Of a DNA stretch of 64,000 nt, positions 55,884-64,000 are shown in pieces (position 1 is the stretch's first letter; each line of letters opens with the position of its first letter). The position numbers and the translations under genes were made by a program. The notes under the pieces are model-generated. The model saw only the letters and a list, made by a program, of their open reading frames with translations. It searched no databases and was not told the DNA's origin. This DNA is from Pyropia yezoensis (lineage: Eukaryota; Rhodophyta; Bangiophyceae; Bangiales; Bangiaceae), in contig CM020618.1 in the NCBI GenBank assembly GCA_009829735.1, positions 21,189,346 through 21,253,345 on the forward strand. Direction: 5' to 3'.

Positions 55884-57297
55884 ATGGACGCCCCTGCCGC
55901 CGAGGCGTCGGCCGACACGCTGTTTGATATGGCAGAGGTACGTTGGCGGGAAGCGGGGGTGCTTTTGGCGGGCGGGGGCGGGGGGGGGGGGGGGGAGGAC
56001 TGGTGGCGATGAGACCCTGGTGTTTGTTAGCGTGCTGCAGGGTTCTCTTTTTCCTAGTTGCTGGCCGTTGGCGGCTTGATGGCTTCCGTGAGGTGCCCTG
56101 CCGGCTTTGGCTGACGCCCTTCCCTTTCGTTGTGTAATGGGCTGGCGTTTCCCCCCTTTTCCTCTTCCCGTGTGGCCCTGTGCTGCTTGTGGCCGGTACG
56201 GCTGGTGTGGTGTCTACTCGTGTACCGCTCTCCCCCCTCTCGTTGCCCTCTCATCCCTGCTCACTCTGTCCCCCCCCCTCCCCCGCTTCTTCGGTGGGTG
56301 CATAGGTGGCCAAGCATGCCACCGCCAGGGACTGTTGGTTGGTCATCTCGGGCGGTGTCTATGACGTGACCTCCTACCTGTCGGAGCATCCAGGCGGGGA
56401 GGATGTCATGCTTGATATGGCAGGTACGTGGTCGCGCGGGCGGGCTGTCGCGCCGCGTGCGCTGCGCAGTCGCACCAATTGGTTTTTGTCGCGCCCAGTT
56501 TTCGCATCTTGGCGTCTTGTTTGGGGGGGAACCTGGCGACTGCCCTGACCATGGTGGTTTGGGGGTGTCCCTGGCCGCACGTGCGGGCCACGCGCAAGGC
56601 CGCGACGCACAGCTGCATTCCTTGTCTGCCTATCGCCCCCCCGCCCCACCGTTTGGCTGCGCCGTCATGTGTGCTGACCAGGTTCCGCTGGATGGCTGTG
56701 GACTTGCGCGAATCGTTGGTGGTACCTACCCCTGCTCCACCCGCCCGGCTCCTTGTTGTCACTCCCCCCTCCCCTCTGTCCTCAACACCCTTCCTTCCCT
56801 CCACCCCCTCCTGCCTTGACCCATGGACAGGAAAGGACGCTACCAATGAGTTTGACGATGTTGGCCATTCCGCCGACGCCGTGGAGCAGCTGCGGCACCT
56901 CCGCATCGGGTCGGTGCTCGCCACAGCTGCGCCGACAGGGCCAGCGGGCGGTACGGCCGCGGGAGCTGCCACCGCCTCTGCCCCCGCTGCCGGTTGGGCG
57001 GCGGTGCCCGCCGTGGCGGGGACCGACGGGTCCGCGGTCGCCGACCCGGTCGCCGCCGCCGCTGCGGCGGGGAAAGACGGCGCCGCCGCCGCGGCTTCGG
57101 CAGCGGCGGCGGCCGCCGCCAATGGCGGCAAAGCAGCGGTGGGCAGCGGGGCGGTGGCCAAGGGCGGCGTGGCCCCTTCCCGCGCCGGCGACGCGATGCG
57201 CGCGCTGGCCGCCACGCTCGCAGCGTTGGCAGCGGTGACGGCCGTGATGGCGGCGCGCCGCTACGTCGCCACCCTCTACTGGCAAAGAAAAGGGTAG
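55884..57297 (+). CDS. Tail-anchored cytochrome b5
   Basis: Three exons: 55884-55937, 56306-56423 and 56831-57297 (stop TAG), with GT-AG introns (donors GAG|GTACGT and CAG|GTACGT; acceptors CATAG and GACAG). The phases fit exactly and give 212 residues. The b5 heme domain carries [26 protein letters not shown] and NEFDDVGHS; the His of HPGG and the His of VGHS are the two axial heme ligands. A long Ala/Gly-rich linker (about 100 residues) leads to a single C-terminal membrane segment ([15 protein letters not shown]) followed by [13 protein letters not shown], the layout of an ER tail-anchored b5 that donates electrons to desaturases and P450s. The linker is much longer than in typical b5 proteins (~130-140 residues total). 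Confidence 0.93.
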
Positions 57298-57985
57298 GGG
57301 GGGAGGCGGGGGGGGAGGGGGCGGCGGTCGGTACCACAGCCGGCGTCTGCGTCTGCGGCGTCGGTGGGGGTGGTGGCGTCGTCCCTGCGCGGTGCGGCGC
57401 GAGATGTACCGCGGGGACTGGCGGGAGGACGGAGGGGAACGCGGGGGGGGGCGAGCGGGGCGGTTGGCAGCGTGCGCCAGTGGGTACTCCGACGCCCCAT
57501 GCAATGCTCTTGACGTCAACGGGCACGTACGCGCACAAAAAAAGATCAGCAGCACCACACCATCTTGGCGGGCCATCGCCCAAGGACACTGAACGTCGGA
57601 ATGCGGCCGTCGCAGCCGCTGACCGGCCGCAGCCGTCTGCTCGGCAGTGAAACCTTGCCTCCTCCCTCCCCCCCGGATAGGTGGCGCTCACTCGGTGAGT
57701 CCCACCGCCGGCCACAGCGGCCCGCTGCTGCCGGCGGCGGCGGCCCACTCGGCGGCGAGCCAACCTTCTGCCCGCGCCACCCGCACCAGCCCCGCCGCGC
57801 CATACCGGCGCCGCCGGTCGGCGGGCCCCTCCCCGGCGCGCGCCTCCCCCGCCACGCCGCCACCCCCCCCGCCACCCCCACCGCCGCCGCCGCCGCCGCC
57901 GCCGCCATTGCCGCCGCCACTGGGGCAGCCCCCGTCGACACCCCCCGTCGCTCCCCCGAGGCACCCCCCCCCCCCGGCCGCCGCT

Positions 57986-58035
<50 letters not shown>

Positions 58036-59827
58036 GCCGCCGCCGCCGCCGCCGCACGCGGGGGGCGGGCCTGCCGACCCGCCCGGCGCAGCGGCGGGCA
58101 CGGTGGCCGCCGCTGTCGCCTCACCCGCCGCCGCCGCCGCCCGGCCCGCCCGCCGGGCGGCCGACCGCCGGGCGGCGGCGGCGGCAAAGCGGGCGGCCCA
58201 GGCGGGGTGGAGCGTCAGCGCCCCGCCACCCGCCGGCCCGTCGTCGTCGGACGTCGTAGAGCCGGTCGACCCACCGGCGGCCGCCACCGCCCCCAGCTCC
58301 CCGTCGTCCGACGTGGCCGGCCCGTCGGCGTCCGCCGGCGCCCCGCGCCCGCCGTCGGCTGCCCCGCCCTGCCCACCGTCGTCCCAGGCGCGCCGCCCGC
58401 CGTCGGCGGTGGCCCGCCGCCCGCCACCGCCGCCTCCGCCAGAGCCGCCGCCGACGCTGCCGCCTGGCAAAGGCGGCGACGGCGGGGACGGCGACAAGCG
58501 CCCGTGCGGGTGGGCGCCCCCCCCCCCCAAGCCATGACCAACAGCCCCCCCACCCCCCCCCACCCCCACCCCCCCTACCGCCCACCCCTGCGCCCCCCCT
58601 CCACCCGCTACGCTCATCCAGCCCGCGGTGTAGCCCGCCGCCCAGCCGGCGGCGGCGGCCGCTGCCCAGGCCGCGTCGGGGGTGGCAGGGGGGGACGAGG
58701 CGGGCGCGGCGGGGGTGGCGGTGCCGGCGGCGACGGCGACGGCGGCCGGGGGCGGGGCGCCCCCCCACGGGGGGGGAGGGGGGGGGGCCGCCATGGCGGT
58801 GGGGGCTGGGAGGAGAAAGGGGAGGGGGAGGGGCAGAGGGAGGGGCGGTGGGGGGGGGGGGGGACGACGCCGCAGGTAGGGGGGACGACGCCGCAGGTAG
58901 GGGGGGGGGGGGTGCGCGGTGCGCGTTGGGCGGAGCAAGGCACGCGCGGGGACTCGGGTTGCGCCGTCTGCCGCCAAGACCCCCCCCCATCGAAAGTACC
59001 GATGGAGTTTTTGCAATCGCGTTGCGGGATCGGTCACGGACGGACGATCCCCCGGAGCTCTTCCCAACGAATCGGCTTCAATGCCCGCGGCGGCCACGAG
59101 CCGCCGTCGCCCCTCCAGCCGCCCACCTGCACGTGCTGTTGCCCGCGCGGGTGGTCCCGCCGGGTGCGTCGTCGTCGTCCCTCCCCCCACCCCTGTGCCA
59201 CGGCCTGGCCCGGTCGTCGTCGTCGTTGGTTCCGGTGCCTGCGTCTGCCTATGGGCGCTGTCGGCTGCGCGCGCGCGCCCACGGGACGCGCTCGTCCCAT
59301 GGCCGCCGTCGTCTTTCCCCCCCCCCCCCGATCCCGCTGGTGAGTGCGCCATGCCATGGCGCGGGCCCTTTGTGGGTACTGGGGCGGCTGCGGGGAAGGC
59401 GCGGCCGCCAGCGGCGGGGTGTGCCACGCGCAGGCGCCGTGGCAGGAGCGGCCAGCGGCCGGTGGCGGTGGGTGGCTGCGGGCGGCACCCGGCGGTGGGC
59501 ACAGCTGTGTGGGAGGCTGGGGGCTGTGGGGCGGGGCCGGTGGGTGCAGCTGTGCGGGAGCAGTCGACGGGGAGACCGTCTGGGCGGCCGCCGCTGTGGC
59601 TGCCTCCTCTACACGTGCCACGGGTGGCATGTGGTCGTTAAGATGCTGCCGCCGTCGGTTGGAGGGGACGTGTTCTGCTCCTCACCAGCAGCCCACTCCA
59701 CCCTCTCATCCGAGCCTTTTTGCTCCCCCTCGAGCACTCCCCCTTCCAACCACCGGCATTCTGCCGACCACCCTCGTCACGGACACCTCCCCATCCGTGA
59801 CCACCCCCCCTCCTGCCCACCATCATC
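57298..59827. other. Extremely GC-rich region, coding uncertain
   Basis: Long ORFs lie opposite each other (57565-59343 plus, 57688-59502 minus, plus several others), all dominated by Pro, Ala, Gly and Arg. When all frames are open, length proves nothing, and no domain is visible in any. A plausible splice donor (GCTG|GTGAGT at 59338-59345) and some more ordinary sequence near 58980-59330 hint that part may be genic. Simple repeats include (CCG)n near 57980-58050 and a 21-bp tandem GACGACGCCGCAGGTAGGGG near 58862. Confidence 0.5.
57980..58050 (+). repeat. (CCG)n microsatellite
   Basis: More than 15 consecutive CCG/GCC triplets with few interruptions. Likely length-variable and able to form hairpin or quadruplex structures. 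Confidence 0.85.
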
Positions 59828-60862
59828 ATGGGTGCGCGCCGCTCGCTCATCGTGGCCGTTGCCGCCGTGACCGCCACCGCCGCCGTCGCGTCGTCTGTGG
59901 CGGCCGCGTCGGTGGCGCCATCGGACCGGACGTTCGTGGTCGTCCACAAGCCGGTGGTGGTGGCGCCGACGCGGGCGCCGACGCGGACGCCGACGCCCAA
60001 GCCCACCCCCTGCCTCATCAAATTCGACTGCTCCACCACCCGCACCGTCGCCGCCCAGTGCCCGACGGTCGTCCGGCAGGTGGTGGCGTGCCACGGCGGC
60101 GGCGGCCACAAGTGGGCCGCCCACAAGTACTGGTCGACCACCTGCTACGCCGACGTGACGGTGTCACGGCCGTGCACCAAGACGGTGCCGGTGGCGCGGA
60201 CGTGCGTCAAGGCGTGTGCGACGCCGGTGCCGACGCCGTGCACGCGGAGCGTGGCATGCAACAAGGTGGAGACGGTGGACGTGGACTGCTCGACGACGGC
60301 GGCGGTGGTGGTGGCGTGCCCCAAGACGGCCGAGTTTTTTGACGCGGCGGGCAAGCCGCTGGCCATCTGCCAGACGCTGAAGAAGACGGCCAAGACGTGT
60401 AGCAAGGAGGTGGTGACGGCGGCCAAGTGTGTGGTGCCGTGCGCGACGGCCAAGGCGACGCGGGCGCCCCGGACGACGCGGGCGCCCAAGGTGGTAGCGC
60501 CCAAGGCGGCGGTGGTGCAGAAGAAGGGGGTGCTGGGGGTGCCGACCAAGACGTGGGTGAACCTGCTCGGCAAGGTGGTGACGGCGGTGGTCAACAAGAA
60601 GGGTGGTGTCGTGGTGGTGCCGACTGCGGCGCCCACGGCAGCACCCACGGCCGCCCCCACGGTTGCTCCCACTGCGGTGCCCACTGCGGTGCCCACCGCC
60701 ACTCCGTCGCCGCCAACGTCCGTGTCGGCGGGCAATGGCGGCAATGGCGGCAACGGTGGCGCCGGCCCCGACGGCGGCAACGGCGGCGCCGGCGGTGTGG
60801 GCGGCGACGCGGTGATTGACGCGGTGATGGACGCGTCACCTGCTGCGCGGTTTGACTATTGA
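59828..60862 (+). CDS. Secreted cysteine-rich protein
   Basis: 344 residues from an ATG in good context (CATCATGGG). A signal peptide is visible (basic MGARRS, then a hydrophobic Ala/Val core to about residue 27). Next is a Thr/Pro linker (TRAPTRTPTPKPTP), a cysteine-rich domain at about 60-200 with around 20 Cys in repeated contexts such as FDCSTT, TTCYADVTVSRPC, RTCVKAC and DVDCSTT, a basic region, a stretch of PTAAPT/PTAVPT repeats (~265-295) likely to be O-glycosylated, and a Gly/Asn-rich segment (NGGNGGNGG). Known: such modular Cys-rich/PT-repeat proteins are common in algal extracellular matrix. The exact role is unknown. No introns. Confidence 0.75.
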   Translation: MGARRSLIVAVAAVTATAAVASSVAAASVAPSDRTFVVVHKPVVVAPTRAPTRTPTPKPTPCLIKFDCSTTRTVAAQCPTVVRQVVACHGGGGHKWAAHKYWSTTCYADVTVSRPCTKTVPVARTCVKACATPVPTPCTRSVACNKVETVDVDCSTTAAVVVACPKTAEFFDAAGKPLAICQTLKKTAKTCSKEVVTAAKCVVPCATAKATRAPRTTRAPKVVAPKAAVVQKKGVLGVPTKTWVNLLGKVVTAVVNKKGGVVVVPTAAPTAAPTAAPTVAPTAVPTAVPTATPSPPTSVSAGNGGNGGNGGAGPDGGNGGAGGVGGDAVIDAVMDASPAARFDY

Positions 60863-61899
60863 GGAGTGCCCGCTTGTGGCGCCCGCCCCGTTCACGCCCA
60901 TCTGACCTGTCTGTGGTAACTTTTAGCGTCTTTTTGTATATCCCTTTCCAATGACCCCCCTCACTGTCCCAACGAGACTTCCTGTTTGTGGGCAGCCCGT
61001 CGCCCTCGCGCGCTCCCCGCCGCCCAGGCCATGCTGCGGACGTCAATCCGTCAGCGAATCGTGCACGGCAGCCATGGTGTAAATATCAGCGGTCTCCTCT
61101 GGTGGGGTCCAGCGTGAGGACTCGCTTCATGGCAAGCGCACCTGCGCCCCCGTCACGTCAGAGTCGGTTCTGCTCTTGGTCGCCTTGTGCTCCCACCTCT
61201 TTTGAGCTCGCAATGTGTAAGCGTTGAATAGCACCTTCGTGGGTTCCATGCCTTTCTTTTAAATGGGTTTCCGCCGCGCCCGGACAATGCCACGCAGATT
61301 GCCGTCTGTGTGCGGCGGACAGTCGCCACGCCGCTGCGCGAGACGCGCGGCGCGTTTGTGACTGACGGGCACTGCCTGACGGGGCGGCGGTGGCGGCTGG
61401 GGGGGCGGAGGACAGAGGGGAGGCGGGGAGGGGGGGGGATGGCAGGTGGGCCCTTCACCGTGTTCAAGAAAAGCCTCCGGATAATGATGGGGATGGAAAC
61501 AGACCTGTTTCCTAGAGGGGGGAATGGCGGGGTGAGAGCAGTAGCGTCTCGACGTGTGCCGGCAGGAAGCGCCCAGAATCCGTCTGCCGAGGGAGGAGGG
61601 GCAACTGAAGTGCAGAGCCAGTCACGGCGATGGCGATGTCGATGCAGTAAGAAATACATAGCGAACAACTGTTTTCAACCAATGAATGAATGCACAAACA
61701 CGAGGGCAAGACAAAAAAAGACAAAGACCAACAACAACAATAGCAGAGCAAACAGCTAAACATGCAACAACATCCCCAATCCTACGCCCGTACGTGCGGG
61801 TCTTCTGTGCAACAGACGCGAGCAAACATGCGGCCCTTCCTCCTATCCATCCCCCACCCTGCCCTACCGTTTGGGCGCCCGGCCAACCCCCAGCGATCC
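60863..61899. other. Intergenic DNA between two genes
   Basis: 3' region of the secreted protein gene and of the minus-strand gene that ends at 61900. It is AT-richer near 61640-61780. Short ORFs here (for example 61310-61759) lack recognisable features. No clear polyadenylation signal. Confidence 0.45.
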
Positions 61900-62967
61900 T
61901 CAATCGTCCGCCCGTCCCACCCGTGCCAGCGCCGCCAGCGCCGCACCCATCATCAGTCCAGCCGCGGCGGTGGCCACCCCACCAAGCCCGCCCCGCCACA
62001 GCCCACGGCGGGCAGGCCCGGCATGCCGGCGGTGTTGGCTGCCACCCGCACCGGCGGCGTCGCCTGCCCTCGCTGTCCTTGGTACAGCCGCTTGCCGGGC
62101 GCGGCCGGCGGCCGCGGCAGCCGCGCATATGGCCTTTGCTGCCGCCGTGTACTCGGCCGTCGCGTCATCACCGCGCGGCACTGCGCTCGTGGTTTGCAGG
62201 CGCGCCGTAAACGCCCGAGCCGTCGCCGCTCGGCGGCGCGCATGAGCAGCCCCCGTGGCCTCGGCCGTCGCGCCATTGCCGCGCGGCTCCGCTCTCCTGG
62301 TCTGAAGGAGCGCCGTCAACGCCCGATCCGTTGCCGCTCGGCGGCGGGCGTCGGTGTGGTCGGCCAGCATGCCCGTCCTTGGCCGCTTGGCATGCGATGG
62401 CCGCTTGGCAGACGTTGGCCGCTTGCCATACATTGGCGCGCCCACCGTACCCACTTGTGCGGGGCCGCCACTCAAGTGGCGCGCGTCCGCATCGACGGCA
62501 GCTCCGGCGGCGGCAGCGGCAGTGTCCCTAGCCTCACGCGCCGCCACAACCGACGCCCGGGCCTCCGCCTGGGCCGCGCTTGACAACCGCCGCCTGGCCA
62601 CCACAGCGGGACGCCCCTTGCCTCTCGCCCGTGTCTCGGGCGCCGTCGCCGCCGGGTCGACGCGGAGGCGGTGGTGGGTGCGGCCGAGCGAGAGGCGGCC
62701 CGACTCGGCCCCCCGGGGGGGGGTGCCGCTGCCGACCGTGCGGCGGCACGGCGCACGGCGCCTCGTGACGGCCCGTGTACGGCTACGGTCAGCGGCCACG
62801 GGCGGGGGTGCCGCGGCGGCAGAACGGCCGCCACGGGAGGCGCGCGCCGTCGCCGCGGCGCCGGCGGTGGGTGGCAGGGGTGGAAGACGGTCGGTGGGGG
62901 TTGCCCCGCGTGGGGGGTTGGTGCGGAGCACGGTGGTCACGGGGGTGGTGGCGGACATCGATGCCAT
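61900..62967 (-). CDS. Ala-rich repeat protein with C-terminal membrane segment
   Basis: 355 residues from the ATG at 62967 (context ACCATGG). The frame is open upstream to an ATG at 63171, but that lies about 30 nt from a TATA box and would be at the transcription start. The N-terminus is Thr/Ala/Arg-rich with few acidic residues, resembling an organelle transit peptide. The middle has Ala/Arg-rich helices and KRP repeats (GKRPTSAKRPSHAKRP). Two adjacent 36-residue repeats (ARRRAATDRALTALLQ and ARRRAATARAFTARLQ with their tails) follow, then a C-terminal hydrophobic segment (GGVATAAAGLMMGAALAAL). No family recognised. GC is very high, so some uncertainty remains, but start context, TATA box and repeats support it. 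Confidence 0.5.
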   Translation of the reverse strand: MASMSATTPVTTVLRTNPPRGATPTDRLPPLPPTAGAAATARASRGGRSAAAAPPPVAADRSRTRAVTRRRAPCRRTVGSGTPPRGAESGRLSLGRTHHRLRVDPAATAPETRARGKGRPAVVARRRLSSAAQAEARASVVAAREARDTAAAAAGAAVDADARHLSGGPAQVGTVGAPMYGKRPTSAKRPSHAKRPRTGMLADHTDARRRAATDRALTALLQTRRAEPRGNGATAEATGAAHARRRAATARAFTARLQTTSAVPRGDDATAEYTAAAKAICAAAAAAGRARQAAVPRTARAGDAAGAGGSQHRRHAGPARRGLWRGGLGGVATAAAGLMMGAALAALARVGRADD

Positions 62968-63197
62968 GGTCACGGACGAGGGTGTGGGGTGGGAACGAAC
63001 GCGGGACAGGGGCCCGAGTAGAGATGGGGAGTTCAGCGGATGCGAAGAGGGAGGGGCGGAAGGTGATAGGCAGGTGCTTGGCCACGAAAGCGCGGGCGCT
63101 AGCCAACAACGGTGGTGTGAAGTACGAAGGAGGGGGAGATGGCGCACGGATGACGAGCCGGGGTCGGCCAAACGGGGGAAGAAGCCGCGGTGGCCCT

Positions 63198-63208
63198 GCT
63201 TATATAGG
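63198..63208 (-). promoter_or_regulatory. TATA box for the minus-strand gene
   Basis: CCTATATAAGC on the minus strand, about 235 bp upstream of the chosen ATG at 62967, an isolated AT-rich island in otherwise GC-rich sequence. Confidence 0.55.
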
Positions 63209-63402
63209 GGTCACAGCGCCATCGTCCCCCCCCCTCACGACCTACAGCGCGCCACCCCGTGCGACGCCCCCCCCTGGTCGCGCTAGCAGGGGGCGGCCCG
63301 CGGCCGGGCCACCCAATGGTGCCGAGCCACGGCGGAAGCGCGCGCGCGCTCCAGACGCCGCGGCGCCGACGCGTTCACCCACTGCACCACCGTCCCTCCG
63401 GG

Positions 63403-63843
63403 ATGCATCCCCCGCCCCCCCCCCCCGCAGCCGCCGTCACCTCGCGCACCGTCACGCCGGACGGTTACACAATGCAGGGAGGCAGCAGCACCACCGTGGC
63501 GGCAGGTGCCGCAGCACGTGAGTGCCGCCCGACACAGCGGCGAGGGGGGGGGCGGCAGCGGCGTTTGGGGACGAAGGCGGGGGCGGGCACGGCAGCAGGC
63601 AAGGAAGACGCAGCGGTGGCGGTTGGGCCCGCCCACCGACGCGCGTGGTGCCGGCGACGGCGGAAGGCGGGGTGCTAGGCGGATGGCAAAGGCGCTGCCG
63701 GGCGGGGCCGCGCCGAGGCGGGGCGGGGCGGGGCGGGGCGAGGCGGGGCGGGAAAGCCCGCCTGGTAGCCCACACTTGCGTCGCACCCCCCCCCCCTCCC
63801 CCCGGCACTGCGGCCGCACGATGGGCGGGGAGGGACTGGCGGC

Positions 63844-63875
<32 letters not shown>

Positions 63876-64000
63876 AGCGGCGGCCGTCGACGGCAGCCAC
63901 GGCCGTCTCGCCGCGGCGAGCGGCGCGGGAGGGTGTCGCGCCCACCCAGAGGTGGGAGGCCCCCACTGCTGTCCATTCTCGCAGGGGCATCTCTGGTGAG
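63403..64000 (+). CDS. Possible 5' exons of a gene running off the window
   Basis: An ATG at 63403 opens a frame with a poly-Pro start, then VTSRTVTPDGYTMQGGSSTT, followed by a donor-like CAC|GTGAGT at about 63517-63524. Near the end, TCTCGCAG (to about 63980) looks like an acceptor and CTG|GTGAG (63993-64000) like a donor for a tiny exon. This is suggestive only. Confidence 0.25.
63711..63755 (+). repeat. GGGGC(GGGGC)n GC-box-like repeat
   Basis: Tandem GGGGCGGGGC units and GGCGAGGC variants, within the possible intron of the edge gene. G-quadruplex prone. Confidence 0.7.
63843..63885 (+). repeat. (GGC)n microsatellite
   Basis: About a dozen CGG/GGC triplets in a row. Confidence 0.8.

Noticed and set aside
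57565..59502. 600-residue genes on both strands
   Set aside because: Stops are nearly absent in all frames because of extreme GC; no domains, and composition is simple-sequence.
1..64000. tRNA, rRNA or other structured RNA genes
   Set aside because: I looked for tRNA TPsiC-arm motifs and rRNA-like stretches and recognised none.

Overview
The window looks like nuclear DNA of a GC-rich eukaryote, most likely an alga. A bangiophyte red alga would fit, but no rRNA or other marker gene here settles it. Supporting signs are GT-AG introns (clear in a cytochrome b5 gene), eukaryotic transposons (Ty3/Gypsy chromovirus, Tc1/mariner, PIF/Harbinger-like), a histone H3 fragment, and a satellite array with higher-order structure. 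There are no operons, Shine-Dalgarno-led genes, rRNAs or tRNAs that I can recognise. Very high GC in places makes long meaningless ORFs common, so only ORFs with recognisable motifs or a sound gene model are called with confidence.

Layout. 0-5.9 kb is accessory DNA: a 200-bp direct repeat pair, a low-complexity ORF and a 51-bp-period minisatellite. 5.9-8.4 kb holds an intact ORF for a P-loop NTPase of Crinkler/RHS type. 9.95-19.95 kb is a satellite built of ~122-bp monomers, organised as 14-monomer, 1,707-bp higher-order repeats. 20-28.7 kb is a graveyard: a frameshifted Myb-like gene, a PIF/Harbinger-like transposase pseudogene on the opposite strand, a PIF1-like helicase pseudogene and unrecognised ORFs.

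28.69-47.93 kb is a nested pair of closely related Ty3/Gypsy chromovirus elements. The outer element B lies on the minus strand (LTRs 28691-29159 and 47461-47928). The inner element A lies on the plus strand (LTRs 34671-35139 and 44057-44525) and sits in B's pro-pol frame with a CCTCG target duplication. A in turn carries a solo LTR (38075-38543, CGAGG duplication) at exactly the same pro-pol position. Each element encodes gag with a zinc knuckle, retropepsin, RT, RNase H, integrase and a terminal chromodomain. Each also has a large antisense gene between pol and the 3' LTR, split by one in-frame TAG that is followed, after 8 nt, by a perfect 10-bp hairpin. Many short palindromes with AACTT/AAGTT-type 5-nt centres are scattered through the elements.

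Element B's 5' LTR abuts the C-terminal histone fold of a divergent histone H3 (47929-48162). Its other end abuts unrelated sequence and there is no matching target duplication, which implies recombination after insertion.

48-54 kb is mostly unrecognised, with one candidate gene at 51.5-53.2 kb. 54.25-55.55 kb is a Tc1-family DD34E transposon with one stop in its transposase. The last 8 kb is the most host-like part: a three-exon tail-anchored cytochrome b5, a secreted Cys-rich protein, a minus-strand Ala-rich protein with 36-aa repeats and a TATA box, and possibly the start of another gene at the edge.
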